A DNA stretch of 64,000 nt from Onchocerca lupi. Lineage: Eukaryota > Nematoda > Chromadorea > Rhabditida > Onchocercidae. This document shows, piece after piece, positions 1-11,961 of this stretch. The position numbers and the translations under genes are program-made. The stretch is taken from positions 1 through 64,000 of the forward strand of contig JAOVVO010000177.1 in the NCBI GenBank assembly GCA_028564675.1, written 5' to 3'. Every line of letters begins with the position of its first letter. The stretch's first letter is position 1. The notes under the pieces were generated by a model. That model searched no databases. It worked only from the letters and a program-made list of their open reading frames with translations, and was not told the origin of the DNA.

Positions 1-2849
1 TATATATATATGTATAGTGATGTTCGAAAGCGATATTGTATGACATTTGGAAAAAAAAAAGGTATTCTGAAACAGAAATAAATCGATGAATGGAATCGAA
101 TTAAGAAAGATTAGAAAATTAAAAGATGGAAAAAAGTTACTGTCATTCATGTCAGCAGAAAAAGAAATGAAAAAAAAAAAGAAAGGAACTATTGGAATAA
201 TTAAATATGCAAGGAGCAATAAAACATGAATCTGGTAGTTTAAAAGGAAATATAATCTGTGCTATCTTAATTATAGCAAAGATATCATATCATTACTATA
301 ATTAAGCTAGCACAGTTTTATTTTATCAAAGTAACAGGAGAAATTTGCAGATGAAATTTAGAAGAAGATTGGAATAAAATTCTCTTCATACAACAATTAT
401 GAGGTGATGATACGAGAAATGATATAACATATGATTTAATCTTAATCAGAACAAATTCGATGAATTTAACTAATGAATAAATTGCAACTTATATGTCACG
501 TTGAGCTATATCGAACAACTGACAACATTCATCAAAAATAGATTGTAGTGACGAGAATTAATAATTAAATAAAATAAATTGAAGTAAGAAAAATAATAGC
601 AATTTAAACGAGGAAGTTGGAAATATTAGCTGAAATCATGAAGGCATATAACAAAGATATTGAAGAGACATGATTGATTAAAAAAATTTTTGAAAATTAT
701 TAAGAACAAGTAGAAAAGGATCAAATTGTTAATTTTAATTAAGCTATGAAACACCAAAGAAGGATAGAGAAAATTCTTGTAAACAAAGAAAGAATAATAA
801 ATTTCAACGCAAATTATATCAGAAATAAAATCTGAACCGACGGCAAGTGATTACCTTATTAGAATTGCAGGAAATTCGTAAATATCAGTGTAATTAATTT
901 GCTACTGCGATACGTTGATATTTTCATCACAGATATGGAAGGAATATTATTTATTAAAAATATGATGGAGTACAGACTAAAGAAATGTTGTACTTCGGAA
1001 CTTAAAAAAAAAGCTTTTTTTTTCTGAAAATATCATGACATTTTAAAATACAAATTAATTGGAAAAAAAATAAATTTTTCATTTGAATAAAACACTCCAT
1101 ATATTATCAAAAATTTATCAAATTAGTCTTTCCTAAAGTTTCTGACTTGTTGTATAAATCACAACAAAATAATTTTTGAATATTTTAAATTATATGCAAC
1201 GTGAGCTATTTTAAAATGTTTACTAAATATAACATACAGTTATTTTTGCCTATTTCATGGAAACCCAGTTTTGAAATTCATTACATTCATTTCACATTGA
1301 AGCAGAATTCGACAGCTGTGTATTGAGTTCTCCTCTGAACATAAAAAAATGAATTAAACAAATGTAAAAATTTAAATAAAAATTTTTTCGTTTTCACTGC
1401 TCAATTACACAGTGAAAACGAAGAAGTTTTTTTTTTTTTTCTGATTTTCACATTTGAATCTTGAAAAAAAAAAAAAAAAAGGAAATAACTTGACATTATC
1501 ATATTTGTCCAATTTAAATCAAAAGAAGATATTAGTCAAATAAACTACTCCTTAAACTTCATCAAAATTTAAAGAATGAAATCTTTTTTTTGAAAAATAT
1601 ATGAATGTATTATGCTTGAGAAATTATAATGCTTAGATGAAATTTTTAAAATTTTGTTACAAAAATAAATTTGGGAAAAAAAAAAGAATAAAATAGAATT
1701 CATTATTTGATGGTGGATGATGGAATATATAAATTGTTATGAATACAGTTAATTGTTTATCTCTATTAACTCCTTAAACCAAGCAATACTATAAATGAAA
1801 TCGATAAAAGATAAAAAGAATATTTATTTTGCAAGGAATGTTATTAATGATAACGAACGAAATAATATTTTAATTTTGATGTTTTCTGCACAAGCTATAA
1901 TTCGTAATAACTATCCAATAATTATCATTAAATTGCCTAGTGCTATCGTAGTTAGTACAACTAGCATTATGATTACAATTATTATCATCACTGCTGTAAA
2001 TATCATTGTTGTAAGTATTAGATGTTAAATTTTCACTGTTTTGAATTCCCAAATTTCGACTGCTTATTACCTACATATGATTCAGGATGTAAGTTGTTAA
2101 TGTAAATCTGATAATCTAGATGTAAAATTGAGCATACAGAAATAAATAAATGGATTATAGAAAATCAGCAATCGTTTTTTTTTTTGCTATCCATTTAAAC
2201 GATCCTTTTATATCAACAAAATATTTTTCTTCAAGTTTCATCCATTTCGTTTTTTCTTCAATGTATAGTAATATTTCACGTAACAACTGATATAAGTATG
2301 AAGGAACAATTCCTCATAAAATTACTTGTTAATTTAAATTTTACGGATGGAATTAGTTGTGGAAGAGGCTTCCATCACAATGAATTCAATTCTCCCTCAC
2401 CTACATATCAGCAATTGTGACAATCGTATTGAATTCATTAAAATAAAAAGTCATCTAAGCAAATGGACATACAGAATGAAGAAACGATTGTTTATTCAAA
2501 TCAGCTTGGAAATAAATCGCAGAAATCGAAATTTAATTTGGCGACATCTCTACTTTATTATCAGCTGTTATAAATGCAGTTGCTGACTCGACAATATGCA
2601 TCTAATAGAATGATGTTTAATCTAATTTATCACAATTGTTTTCAATTTTTCAAATCAGTGTCTCAGATAAAATATATTACTCATGCCAAGTGCAGAATAA
2701 GAATTTACGGATATGTTTCACAACGAAATAGGTCGTACTAAGCTATATGCTTATATACAGCGCATACTGAAGGCCACGTCCATTTTGCGGAAAGTAAGCG
2801 TGTTTAATAAATTCAGTCCACTCACTTACTTTTATTTGCGATAAGATTG
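1..2849. other. Non-coding AT-rich stretch
   Basis: I see no convincing gene. It opens with a short TA dinucleotide run and contains many poly-A and poly-T tracts. A small inverted repeat is listed separately at 1387-1422. A stretch around 1880-2020 is rich in ATT/ATC triplets and gives short meaningless open frames on both strands. The open frame at 2347-2586 has no splice context or recognisable motif. Confidence 0.6.
1387..1422. repeat. Inverted repeat, 13-bp perfect arms
   Basis: TTCGTTTTCACTG at 1387-1399 is the exact reverse complement of 1410-1422, with a 10-base loop. Outside the arms, A-rich sequence on the left and T-rich sequence on the right extend the pairing imperfectly to about 1357-1460. 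The whole could be a small foldback element. There is no evidence that it is transcribed. Confidence 0.6.
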
Positions 2850-2954
2850 GAGCGAGAACTCGTCGCAAAGCATGGTCGTGAGAAAGGTTCAGATTCTGGT
2901 TCTGAATCAAAAAATAGAGATTTAGTGAAACAAAGCAGCGCTGAAATGCTTGAG
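2850..2954 (+). CDS. Isolated candidate exon, unknown gene
   Basis: An open stretch that looks coding, translating from LERELVAKHG through SDSGSESKN to SSAEMLE. It ends at a good donor (CTTGAG|GTGAGA at 2955). Charged residues, a serine-rich patch and varied third positions set it apart from the surrounding low-complexity DNA. The 5' boundary is unclear: an AG lies at 2847-2848 and another at about 2815. A second short open piece with a strong donor (GCGGAAA|GTAAGC) lies just upstream around 2715-2797, but its phase does not fit simply. I recognise no family, so it could be one exon of a larger gene or a chance open frame. Confidence 0.3.
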
Positions 2955-5900
2955 GTGAGATATTCTTATTATGTTGAGAGTCGATATTTCAAACTATGAA
3001 CAGTGAATAATAACTGATTTAAATTATAGCAAATCATGTTACCTTTTGATTTACATTATAAATATTGGCTTTTTTTTTTTCAAGTATGCGGAAAAAATCC
3101 CAACAAAAAAATTTATAAATGACTGGATTGAACAGAATTGTTGATTGTAATGATTCATTTATTTTTAATTATTCGAATTGGATATGTTCTTTCATTTTAT
3201 TTTTTTCAGCTTATTTTCTAACTCATCTATTACCATTTCTCGATAATTGTTCGAGCTTCCGATATTCTTCGAGAGATTGAATAGATGAGTAAAGGCCAAT
3301 ATTCAATTTCATAATGGAGTATATGAAGGTGAATCATTTCAAATCGAGTAAATAAACCTCATAGCAGATAAATTATTCGAAATTTTCAAACAAATTATCT
3401 TTTTCTCTTCTAATCTTTTATTAATTACGAAAATTTTTCCCGAGTATAACCTGTTCATAAACTTTTATTTCCAATGTCAACCTGTTCGATTTTACTCAGA
3501 ATATGAACAAATTGGTATTTATTGAAATATGTTATTTTATAGAACTAATATTTAATTCTTATTTTCACCGCATTTGCTTCGTATTTCAACTTCTTCTCAA
3601 TAATTATCGACTAATCGGTCGCTTAATCTTTGAAAATTTAGTAAAAGTTTTTCGTTTATTTAATAATTCAGCAAAAATCTTAGCAAAATCTAAACATATC
3701 ATTTTTCACATGCAATTATATTAGGATAAAGTGATGAAAATTTGAATTTCGGTTCATTTAATTTTTGGTGCCTTAAAACGTTTAAAAAAAAATTAGTCAA
3801 AGAGTCGATGGAGCAAATGAAACAAATTAATTGCAATATTTTATTTGACGGAAATTGCACAAGCAGTGATCTTTTTCGATAAAGTTCATTTAATCAATTA
3901 CATCGCTTGCAACCAATGAAATTGATGAATTCATTGATTCATTTTGCACATCCGAGCATTTTCAATTGATGAGATTAATGCAATCAATACAATTGTTGAT
4001 ATATTTTTTGATTGCTGTACATAGTCGATCTTAAGAATAAAACATTGTGGGTTTTGTCAAAATTTAAATGGAATCCAAATTTTTTGAAAAAAAGAGAAAG
4101 ATTTACTGAAGATATATGAGGCATGCAAAACTAGTATTAAAATTATCACTCGATAAAAAGCAAATGAAATAAAGTAGCGGATAGATGATATTAGATGACA
4201 TGCCATAAATCAGATTTCAAAAATGATAATGGCGAAGAGGAGAAGTGTGAATAGTGATAATAGATGCTATAACTAATTAGAACCACATAATTTGCTCTTA
4301 TCAGTCTCTTTTCTTCTGTTAATAAAAAAGTTTGTATACCGCATTTATAAATATATATACTTTTTTTTTGAACAATTATATTCCGATTAATGCCGAAACA
4401 CTCAAGCAGATGGAGCAACTAATTTTCGATGATTTACGGGGTCTTTCACTTTCAGTAAAATTGTAAAAGCAGCATAACAAATTGTGAGATATTACTTAAA
4501 GTTATTTTTTATCATTTGATAGTTATTTGAAGAAGATAACTGATTTATCATGAATAACATGTACAGCCGTATATTTTTTTCATTTTAGAAGACGTTCATA
4601 ACATTTCATTTCTGGTGCAAAGTGTGTTGTTTGAATGAAATTTCGAAAGACAGAAATAAATTTTCGGAAGGAATGAAACAAGACGAAAAATTTTTAAAGT
4701 ATTGTATTGTACCTTGTCGATATTGATTTAGTACCTGTACAATTTTCTTATGCTGATTTGTAATTTCGATTACGAAACTTTAAATGAAATAATTGCAAAA
4801 GTATCAGCCAATTTCCGTCTCCTAATTCCTGCCAAATCTTCTATGTACATGCCACCAAAATGACACATTTAATGCGAATTTAAGAAAAACTGCTTAATTC
4901 AACATTGAAAATTCTTTTTTTAATGTTTTAAGACACTCAGAAATTGAATAAACTGGTGTTCAAATTTTCATCTGTTTATCTTAATGTTTTTTCCCCACTT
5001 CATTTGCATTTTAAACTTTGTACAAGTTGAATTATTATGCAAAATTCAACTTCATTAGAACCACATCATTTGGCTGGAAATAGATTCCAATTTAATTTAG
5101 TGGCAACTTCCGCCTCATTTCCTCCATTCATTATTTGATTATGCAAAAACTTCTTTAATATTCTAAAATTAATAGTATTTGTATGGAATGTTTATTGAGA
5201 GCTAATTTTAACTAACTAATTTTAACGACATTATTGCTGATGTCATCTACTTTAGTAATGCTTATGAATTAGGGATTTTATTATACAAAGACTAACTGCC
5301 AAAAGATATTTCCTTAACAATTTTCAATCAAAAAAAAAAAACGAAAAAAAAATTCTATAAAGATATTTCAAAATTTAATAAAAAATTTACCGATTGAAAT
5401 TTCATCATATGAATAGCAAGAACCTAAATAATTTAATCATTTTTTCGTTCTCAAAAATGAAAATTAAATGAATGACAAAGTATTTGACAGCAACTTATGC
5501 TATTGGTTTCAGAAATTATGAATCTCGTATTGCTAAGTTTTTGCAATATTCAGTTACATTATCCTACCAATTCTTTAAGATTTTTTATTTAGACGATAAA
5601 TGCTTCGTTTCAGTTGAATTTTTTATTCTGAAAAATATTCCGTTCAGTGATTGATTTGTGGCCAATTACGTTTTTATGATCTATATCGTGAAAGTTTTTT
5701 CTTCCTTGGAGAAATTGAAGATTGGTTGCTTGTGTAAATGAATTTATCATGTGATAAAGACTCAATTATTAACTATGTTACAATACAATTTATGGACCAA
5801 TATGGAAAGTGCAGTGATAGCTTGAATATATGGTAGTAGAAATGTCACTGAAATCGCGAGGATAAAAGAAGAAAATCAATGATTCCTTTGTTTTAAATCC

Positions 5901-5986
5901 AACATTGCGTATTTGCTTTAGCGTAGATCACGCGCCAACAAATATTCATTCTCATGCGCTAACAAAGGTGCTTTCTTTTTTTTTAG
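2955..5986. other. Non-coding AT-rich stretch
   Basis: No exon, RNA gene or clear repeat is visible. Short homopolymer tracts and scattered short open frames are typical of intergenic or long-intron DNA. If the candidate exon just upstream is real, part of this may be its downstream intron, but no matching acceptor exon was found. Confidence 0.5.
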
Positions 5987-6196
5987 ATCAAAATTGTATC
6001 AGACTTCTCCATCCATGGAAGAGAAGAAGAAGGTCCTGAGGATAAAATCATTTTAAAGGGTGAACATCAACGAGCATGGCTGGATAGGCCAACTCGGATA
6101 TTTGATTTTCCATTTATTTGCGTTACAATATCCTCTTCGTGTCATGTTATCCACATGAAAATTGTCCCTTTGAGATTATCAAAACTGCATTGTTGA
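5987..6196 (+). CDS. Candidate 3'-terminal exon, unknown protein
   Basis: A strong polypyrimidine acceptor (TTTCTTTTTTTTTAG) ends at 5986. It is followed by 69 open codons and a TGA at 6194-6196. The translation is varied and protein-like: it starts IKIVSDFSIHG, has EEEGPEDKIILKGEHQRAWL in the middle and IFDFPFICVTI near the end. There is no ATG near the acceptor, so it would have to be an internal or terminal exon. No convincing upstream exon was found between about 3.3 and 5.9 kb, and I recognise no family. It may be the last exon of an unrecognised secreted or membrane protein, or a relic. Confidence 0.35.
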   Translation: MKIVSDFSIHGREEEGPEDKIILKGEHQRAWLDRPTRIFDFPFICVTISSSCHVIHMKIVPLRLSKLHC

Positions 6197-9100
6197 TATA
6201 ACTGCTGCGTTCGTTGATGTATTAGTAAATTTATCGCAATAAAAATTGAATTATCCAAGTTTGAGGTTCGTTTTCAAAGTGAGTGAAACAAAAAAACTGA
6301 AGAAACCTGTGAGAACTGAAAAGCAAATACACCCCTACAATTTTTTTACCATCAGAAAGAAATATCGACAAGAAGAATTTATTCTGAGGTTTATTTGAAG
6401 TTTGAAAATTGATGAAGTTTGATGAAGAATTGGATATTAATATTGGAAAATAACAGATGACGATTTGAAGGGACAAACCGAGTTAAAGGGTTATATTAAT
6501 CCAGAAGATATTTTATGGCCATTAATATTAAGTTTGAATTGAATTTATTTCTATAGTAGAGGCATCAGACCTGGGAATGCTTGTAGAACTGGAAGATTTG
6601 CATATGAATAAATCTATGATTTTTTACTGATAAAGTTAAACTTGGTAATCACAAAGAAAGATGGCGATGAGAACAAAGGAACTATTTTTCATCTTACAAC
6701 ACAACTTGATTGGGTTTGCAAGTATGCTTAATTTCTAACAATTTTGTAAGACGGAGAAATTACATGTTTAGACAATCTATATGAATTCTGTCAGTAGATC
6801 GGAGGATAAGGGAACAAAGAACATTGTGCCAAAATATGGATAAGTGATTTGTTTGACTGAGAAACTACGTTAATTTCTATTATACAAATATCTCGATTAT
6901 CACATCATATTTATGCTAAAAAATGTTTCGGTTTTACTGGAACTTATTCATTTTGTAATTCATTGCTCAGTATTTTTTTTTTTTTTTATATTCGTTTGAT
7001 GTCTATTTCATCATTTTAAATTTACCAGTATACCTGGAATATCTATTATCATGTAAAATATTTTTATACTTTATTTGAAAAGACGTTCCATGATGTTCGT
7101 AAAATCGGAATATTTTATAATATGACAAAATAAAGTATTTTGAATAGTAGAAATTTATAATATTTCTCAGACAAAATAACGAATCACTTAACCATATCTT
7201 CTTGCAAAAACCTTTGTTCTTTCATTTTCCGTCTGCTAATGGAGAAATTATGTGCATTGTTTTAGAAGTATTCAAATCCATTTTAATTGTCTGGAATGTT
7301 GCAAGAACTAAAACTTGCTGTAAGCATAGTCTCTCTCTTATCCGTTGTCTTAATAATCAATCTTTTGTATAATTAGCATATCGTAAGCCACTGTCTACCA
7401 TCAAGATTAAGGATCATCTATAAAAAAAGGAGTTTCTCGCGTTATTAGTATCAGTACCAATATCATGGTCAGGAGCAGTTCAGTTTCAATTCAATTTAAA
7501 AACGCTTCGAAGGCAATAGGAACGATAATTCGGTAATCGAACAGCACGAACAGCAGTTCATCAAGATCCATAATTCAAGTGAATCAATAGTTGTTAAATG
7601 CAAAAGCAGCAGTAATGGTGGAATGAAAGATGAACGATGGTCACAAAAAATACTTACTGACAAGTAGTTTAATTTACTACTGATTTACATACATATTATG
7701 GCAAGGGTATATCTTGCACTACCCCTGAGGGATTGATTAGTTTTTTCATTCAAAAATGAAGACCAAAAACCTTTTTTTCAAAGACTTATTTCCAGTACTT
7801 CAAATATGGTGGTATAGTTTGTAAATGTTTGTACAGGAAAAGTATACTTCACATAGTTTTTATCTTGAATCACAAATCATTCAAACTTGATGATCATAAA
7901 AGTGAAATAAACACTTAACGGCTGGATAAAAAAAAAAAAGAAACACTCATCCTTACCATAGTTGAAGAATTTAGTAAAATTCGACATAGTTTTGGGAAGT
8001 ATGAAAACTTAAAAACGAGTAATTACAATATTGTAAAATGTATTAAACCTATGGAATTTATTAAGTAATGTGGGATGTATTGAATATATGGGGGATTTAT
8101 TAAAGCAATGTGGAATGTATCAAATATCCATACTTTCCAAATCAAAATTCAATAGAATTTTTGGTCTAAATCATTTCCAGCATAATTACATTTTCCTTTG
8201 CGAACAAACTTATCAGTTACATTTATTTCTTTGAACAAGTGGAAGTTTTATTACGAAAATTTAACCAAAAACATTTCTGAATGATAATCGGTAGTCCGAT
8301 CATCTTCGAACAGAAATGAATGTAGTGATACTTTCAATATTTAGTTATCATTCATTGAGGTTAAGAAAATGAAACATTAAAGATTTTAGTGAGAAATATT
8401 CATGATGATAAGCTCATTCATCGTTCTTATCAATGATAAGCCCGACGATTCTCTTATTTCATCTTTCCGGTAAAATTGGTTTAAACCACTTTTAATTCAG
8501 TAAAGAAAAATTGCATTTTTAAGCAGGAATTATTTTGAATAAATCCAAGAAAGTATAAAAAAATGAAAACAGTAGTTTTGATTCGAATTGTGGATGGAAG
8601 GAAGGTCATTCCTTAGAAAATCATACCGATTCATCGCGCCATCACATCCTCACAGAGATTCTCTGAAAATACATTTTTTATTGATGGTAAAACTGATATC
8701 ATTAGCAAGCCAATTGCATAATTATACTTAAAAATCATAAGTATAAATCTCCGCTCCTTTTCTGATGATTTGTTTTATTAGAAATTAATTTTGCATGTAA
8801 GATTTTTATAAAATTCTTTAACTGATGTCCTCCTTTTTTCTTCTTTGTCGTTTTTTGATTGGAGAATAACTAAGATTGAAAAAATCTTTGCGACATAAAC
8901 TTCGCAGGCGCCTTTCAAGTTCTTTCTATTGTGTATTGTGTTTGCGAATACTAGACGACTCCTACGTATTGTCGTCAGAAATACTTTACCCAATAAAGTA
9001 TTTAATCCTAGTGTCTTAAGTATTCTTATTCACAAGAACCAAGTTTTGCGACATATGTCATGAAAAAAGAAAAGGAAGGAAAATTTTATTCTGAAAATCT

Positions 9101-9831
9101 GATAAAGTATCATCAATATTGCAGGGTAATTGCACAGCTGCACACTGAAAGTGGATTTATTTTCCTCTACAACACTACTAATTGTATAATAAAAATTAAT
9201 AATCGAATTTTTATTGAAACAATTTTTATTCGATTTTCTTCAGTAAAAATTTATTGAGTCTTATATATGCAACATAGAAATATCGTATGAAAAGCACAGC
9301 AAATGAGGAGTAAATCGCAAAACCAAGTGCGAGATTTTTCATTGACTGCTGGCAAACCTTTGAAACTTGCACTTCAAATTTAAATTTGAAAAAAAAAAAA
9401 AGAACATATTCACTAAAATTTTGTTAAATAAATCGTCTATTAAAATGATTATTGCGATTTTCGGAAATTCTGACAAAAATTTTTTGGAACGATGATTTAT
9501 ATATATAAATTCGTCACACATTAGCGTCTCGAAGGAAATTCATAATGCTAATCACTAAATTATTGCATCGAATTCACTTATTAATTTGACTGTTATACTT
9601 CAGAACATGAGGTCCATGACAGATAATCAATAGGATGGGATTATTTTCTGCAAATTTTATGACTGGATAATGGATGCTTTAATAACTTGTAGATTGGTGA
9701 TATTTTATATTGCTACCTTTGAAACTAATGACATTTCTTTCCTAAGACATAAATCTTTCTCAAAAGAATGGAAATAAAGAAAAAATTAGTAAAAAAATGC
9801 AATTCGCAGCAAATCTAATTAAAAAAAAACG
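6197..9831. other. Non-coding stretch
   Basis: No supported gene. The segment at about 7380-7640 is less AT-rich than its surroundings, and a TATA-like CTATAAAAAAAGG lies near 7420, but no significant open frame follows. The remaining open frames are short and compositionally biased. Confidence 0.5.
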
Positions 9832-9883
9832 ATGGACAGGCTGTTTTCTCTAAATAACATTCAGAAGATAACAGCCTGTCCAT
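9832..9883. repeat. Hairpin with 14-bp perfect arms
   Basis: ATGGACAGGCTGTT at 9832-9845 pairs exactly with 9870-9883 across a 24-base loop. The arms are GC-richer than the surrounding DNA, which makes a chance origin less likely than for AT-only palindromes. It could be a small structured RNA, a precursor-like hairpin or a remnant of a foldback element. Confidence 0.6.
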
Positions 9884-10093
9884 TAAATAGACATTTGTAA
9901 ATAACAAGTATATTGTATAAAATATATTCAAATAATAATGATGGAAAACAATTTAGTCGTCCTGAACCTATTGGGAAATATTTCCATGCAAAGCTTAAAT
10001 TATAAAAAAAAAACTTGATCAATTCCAATCAAATATTTGCCACTTATTGCACTTGCAAAGGATATAGTATGGATGTGCGAAAAATGATATCTT

Positions 10094-10410
10094 GAAGTAA
10101 AATTTCGTTAATATTTTAAAAATTTCAACTTCAAAATGTAAAACGAAAATTTTTTATGTCTCTACAAATATTTCCACAGTATTAGTTGCTGAGGCAATGA
10201 CTCTTCTACCATTCAACTAATCTATTTTAATATAGTAAAATTTAATTCAAACTTTTGCCCATAAGATTCGGATCAGTTAGAGTACTCATAAGTCATTTAC
10301 ATTTCTGCGTTTGTTAATTTAAGAACATCGGAAAAGCCTTTTAGCCATAAAATCAATTAATTATCTTCTGATGAAGAAGTGTTACACAAAGTATGAGATT
10401 ATTTAATATT
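10094..10410 (-). repeat. Dispersed repeat, copy 1 (inverted relative to copy 2)
   Basis: Read on the minus strand, 10408-10256 matches 14269-14422 on the plus strand at about 95% identity by eye. The match continues from 10246 to about 10094 with 15243 to about 15390 at roughly 75-80%. Copy 1 is uninterrupted; copy 2 carries an extra ~820 bp in the middle. No protein is encoded. The arrangement looks like two copies of a non-autonomous mobile element, or an old inverted duplication flanking the membrane-protein gene. Confidence 0.7.
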
Positions 10411-11961
10411 CGAATAGAAAACATTTTCCCATTAATAAAAAAATCTTATTCAAAAATTCCAAATATGTCAGCACATGACATTAAACTTTCTAATTTTCGT
10501 ATGATGTCATTCTTGAAAGTCAAAAATTTAGAAACTTTTCGGCAGAAGTTTAATTGCAGTCATAATTAAGTTGAAAATAAGTAATATCAGGAAATATAAA
10601 CAAATTCGAATGCCAGGAAATGTTAAAGTTGCAATTGACATTTCTAACTCATTTCCAACTTCTAGCAGGTTAATTCCGCTATGATCGATAATGGCTTCTG
10701 ACGAAATTTGCATAGAAATTTTTGGAATATTTCACACTCATTAACAATATAAATAAAGTAAAACCATGACTTGCTTCATTTGTATCGTATTTGCTTTCGT
10801 AAAGCTGTCGTAAAATTGGAATGTCAGGTGAAATATTTTTCGATTTCGGCGAAAAATCACTTAGGAAGCATAAAACTCAGACTCGTGAAAATCAGGTGGA
10901 TTTTTTGACTTCTCGTAATATTTCTAATTTTCATGGCTAATCGCAATGATAATCAATGATGTTTTTGATTGTGCAATGATTACGGATCATAATATAATTT
11001 GGGATATTATATGTTTCGATTCAAATTGAAAAGTATCGAATTTTGAAAAAGAATGGATTTCTGAGAGACAGATAAAAAACACAGCCTAATATCTTTTTAG
11101 CTCTTGTAGTTATTCTGAAAGAGGAAAAATTATTATTAAATTGAGACCAATATTTAAATATATATAAATCAATCAATTTGTAAATTTGTGTTCACGTGTT
11201 TTTGTTACAATCCCTAATCAGTATATTGTCTTCAACTTATCAGAATTTTATCGATTTATGTTCACGTGATTTTAACATCACTTTAATTTAAAGAAACATG
11301 CAAGCTAATTGCATGCAGGTTGTGATGATTCCCCACATGTGCATGCACTTTTTTGTACATATTAAGTGTATTGTATCACCAAGATGAAGGGATGATAAAG
11401 AAAGAAAATGTTATCAAAACTTAGGATAGAATATCGCAGTCTTAGGACAGAATAGTGCAGCTAATAATGATTTTTATTGTTTTACTATGGTATTACTAGT
11501 AATAAGCCGATGAGATATTTGCTCATATTTCCACATATAGTCTGTCTTATCAGTGAAGATCAAATTTTATAATTTCAATTTTGGTGAAAAAAAAAAAAAA
11601 AAAAGAAGAAAAAGAAAAAACAATGGAACGTAAAATTATGGAGCAATTTTACAAGAAAAAGAAACAAATTTTTGTTCATTGAACTTTTGGTCGTTTATAA
11701 ATTATCCGATAACAATTTTCCATCAGTATCTGAATACTTCAAGTTTCAGCATTGAAAGAAGTTCATACAATATTCATAGCTTTAATTTTCTTGTCGTAAG
11801 ATGTGTAGCAACATTCTCTTTTATTACGATATTAAATTATATCAAAGAATTTTTCGACAAAAGATAAAAGCATATCATATGAGTTTGTCTTTGTGCAGAA
11901 ATAATATGCATACATCATTTGGATAATTAAATTGCTAAAAAGGTTTAATTACCATTCATAG
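10411..11961. other. Non-coding upstream region of the membrane-protein gene
   Basis: No recognised coding sequence. Two CACGTG E-box hexamers occur in similar contexts (GTTCACGTG) near 11192 and 11262. Several TGCATGC-type palindromes lie at about 11290-11350. An A-rich tract lies at about 11587-11602. The missing first exon of the downstream gene may lie here, but I could not identify it. Confidence 0.4.

Noticed and set aside
1795..2052. Overlapping open frames on both strands
   Set aside because: Both come from ATT/ATC-rich simple sequence with no splice context, start context or family similarity.
2347..2586. 79-codon ATG open frame (MELVVEEASI...)
   Set aside because: No homology recognised, no splice or neighbouring exon support, and composition like surrounding non-coding DNA.
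7410..7640. TATA-like element followed by less AT-rich sequence
   Set aside because: No meaningful open frame or RNA structure follows, so a promoter call would be speculative.
11192..11268. Paired CACGTG E-boxes upstream of the membrane-protein gene
   Set aside because: Six-base motifs are expected by chance in a window this size; two copies 70 bases apart are suggestive but not enough to call.
11942..11953. GGTTTAATTACC resembling the start of the nematode SL1 leader
   Set aside because: The match stops after 12 bases; the rest of the 22-base leader and the SL RNA body are absent. It is simply the pyrimidine/AT stretch before an exon.
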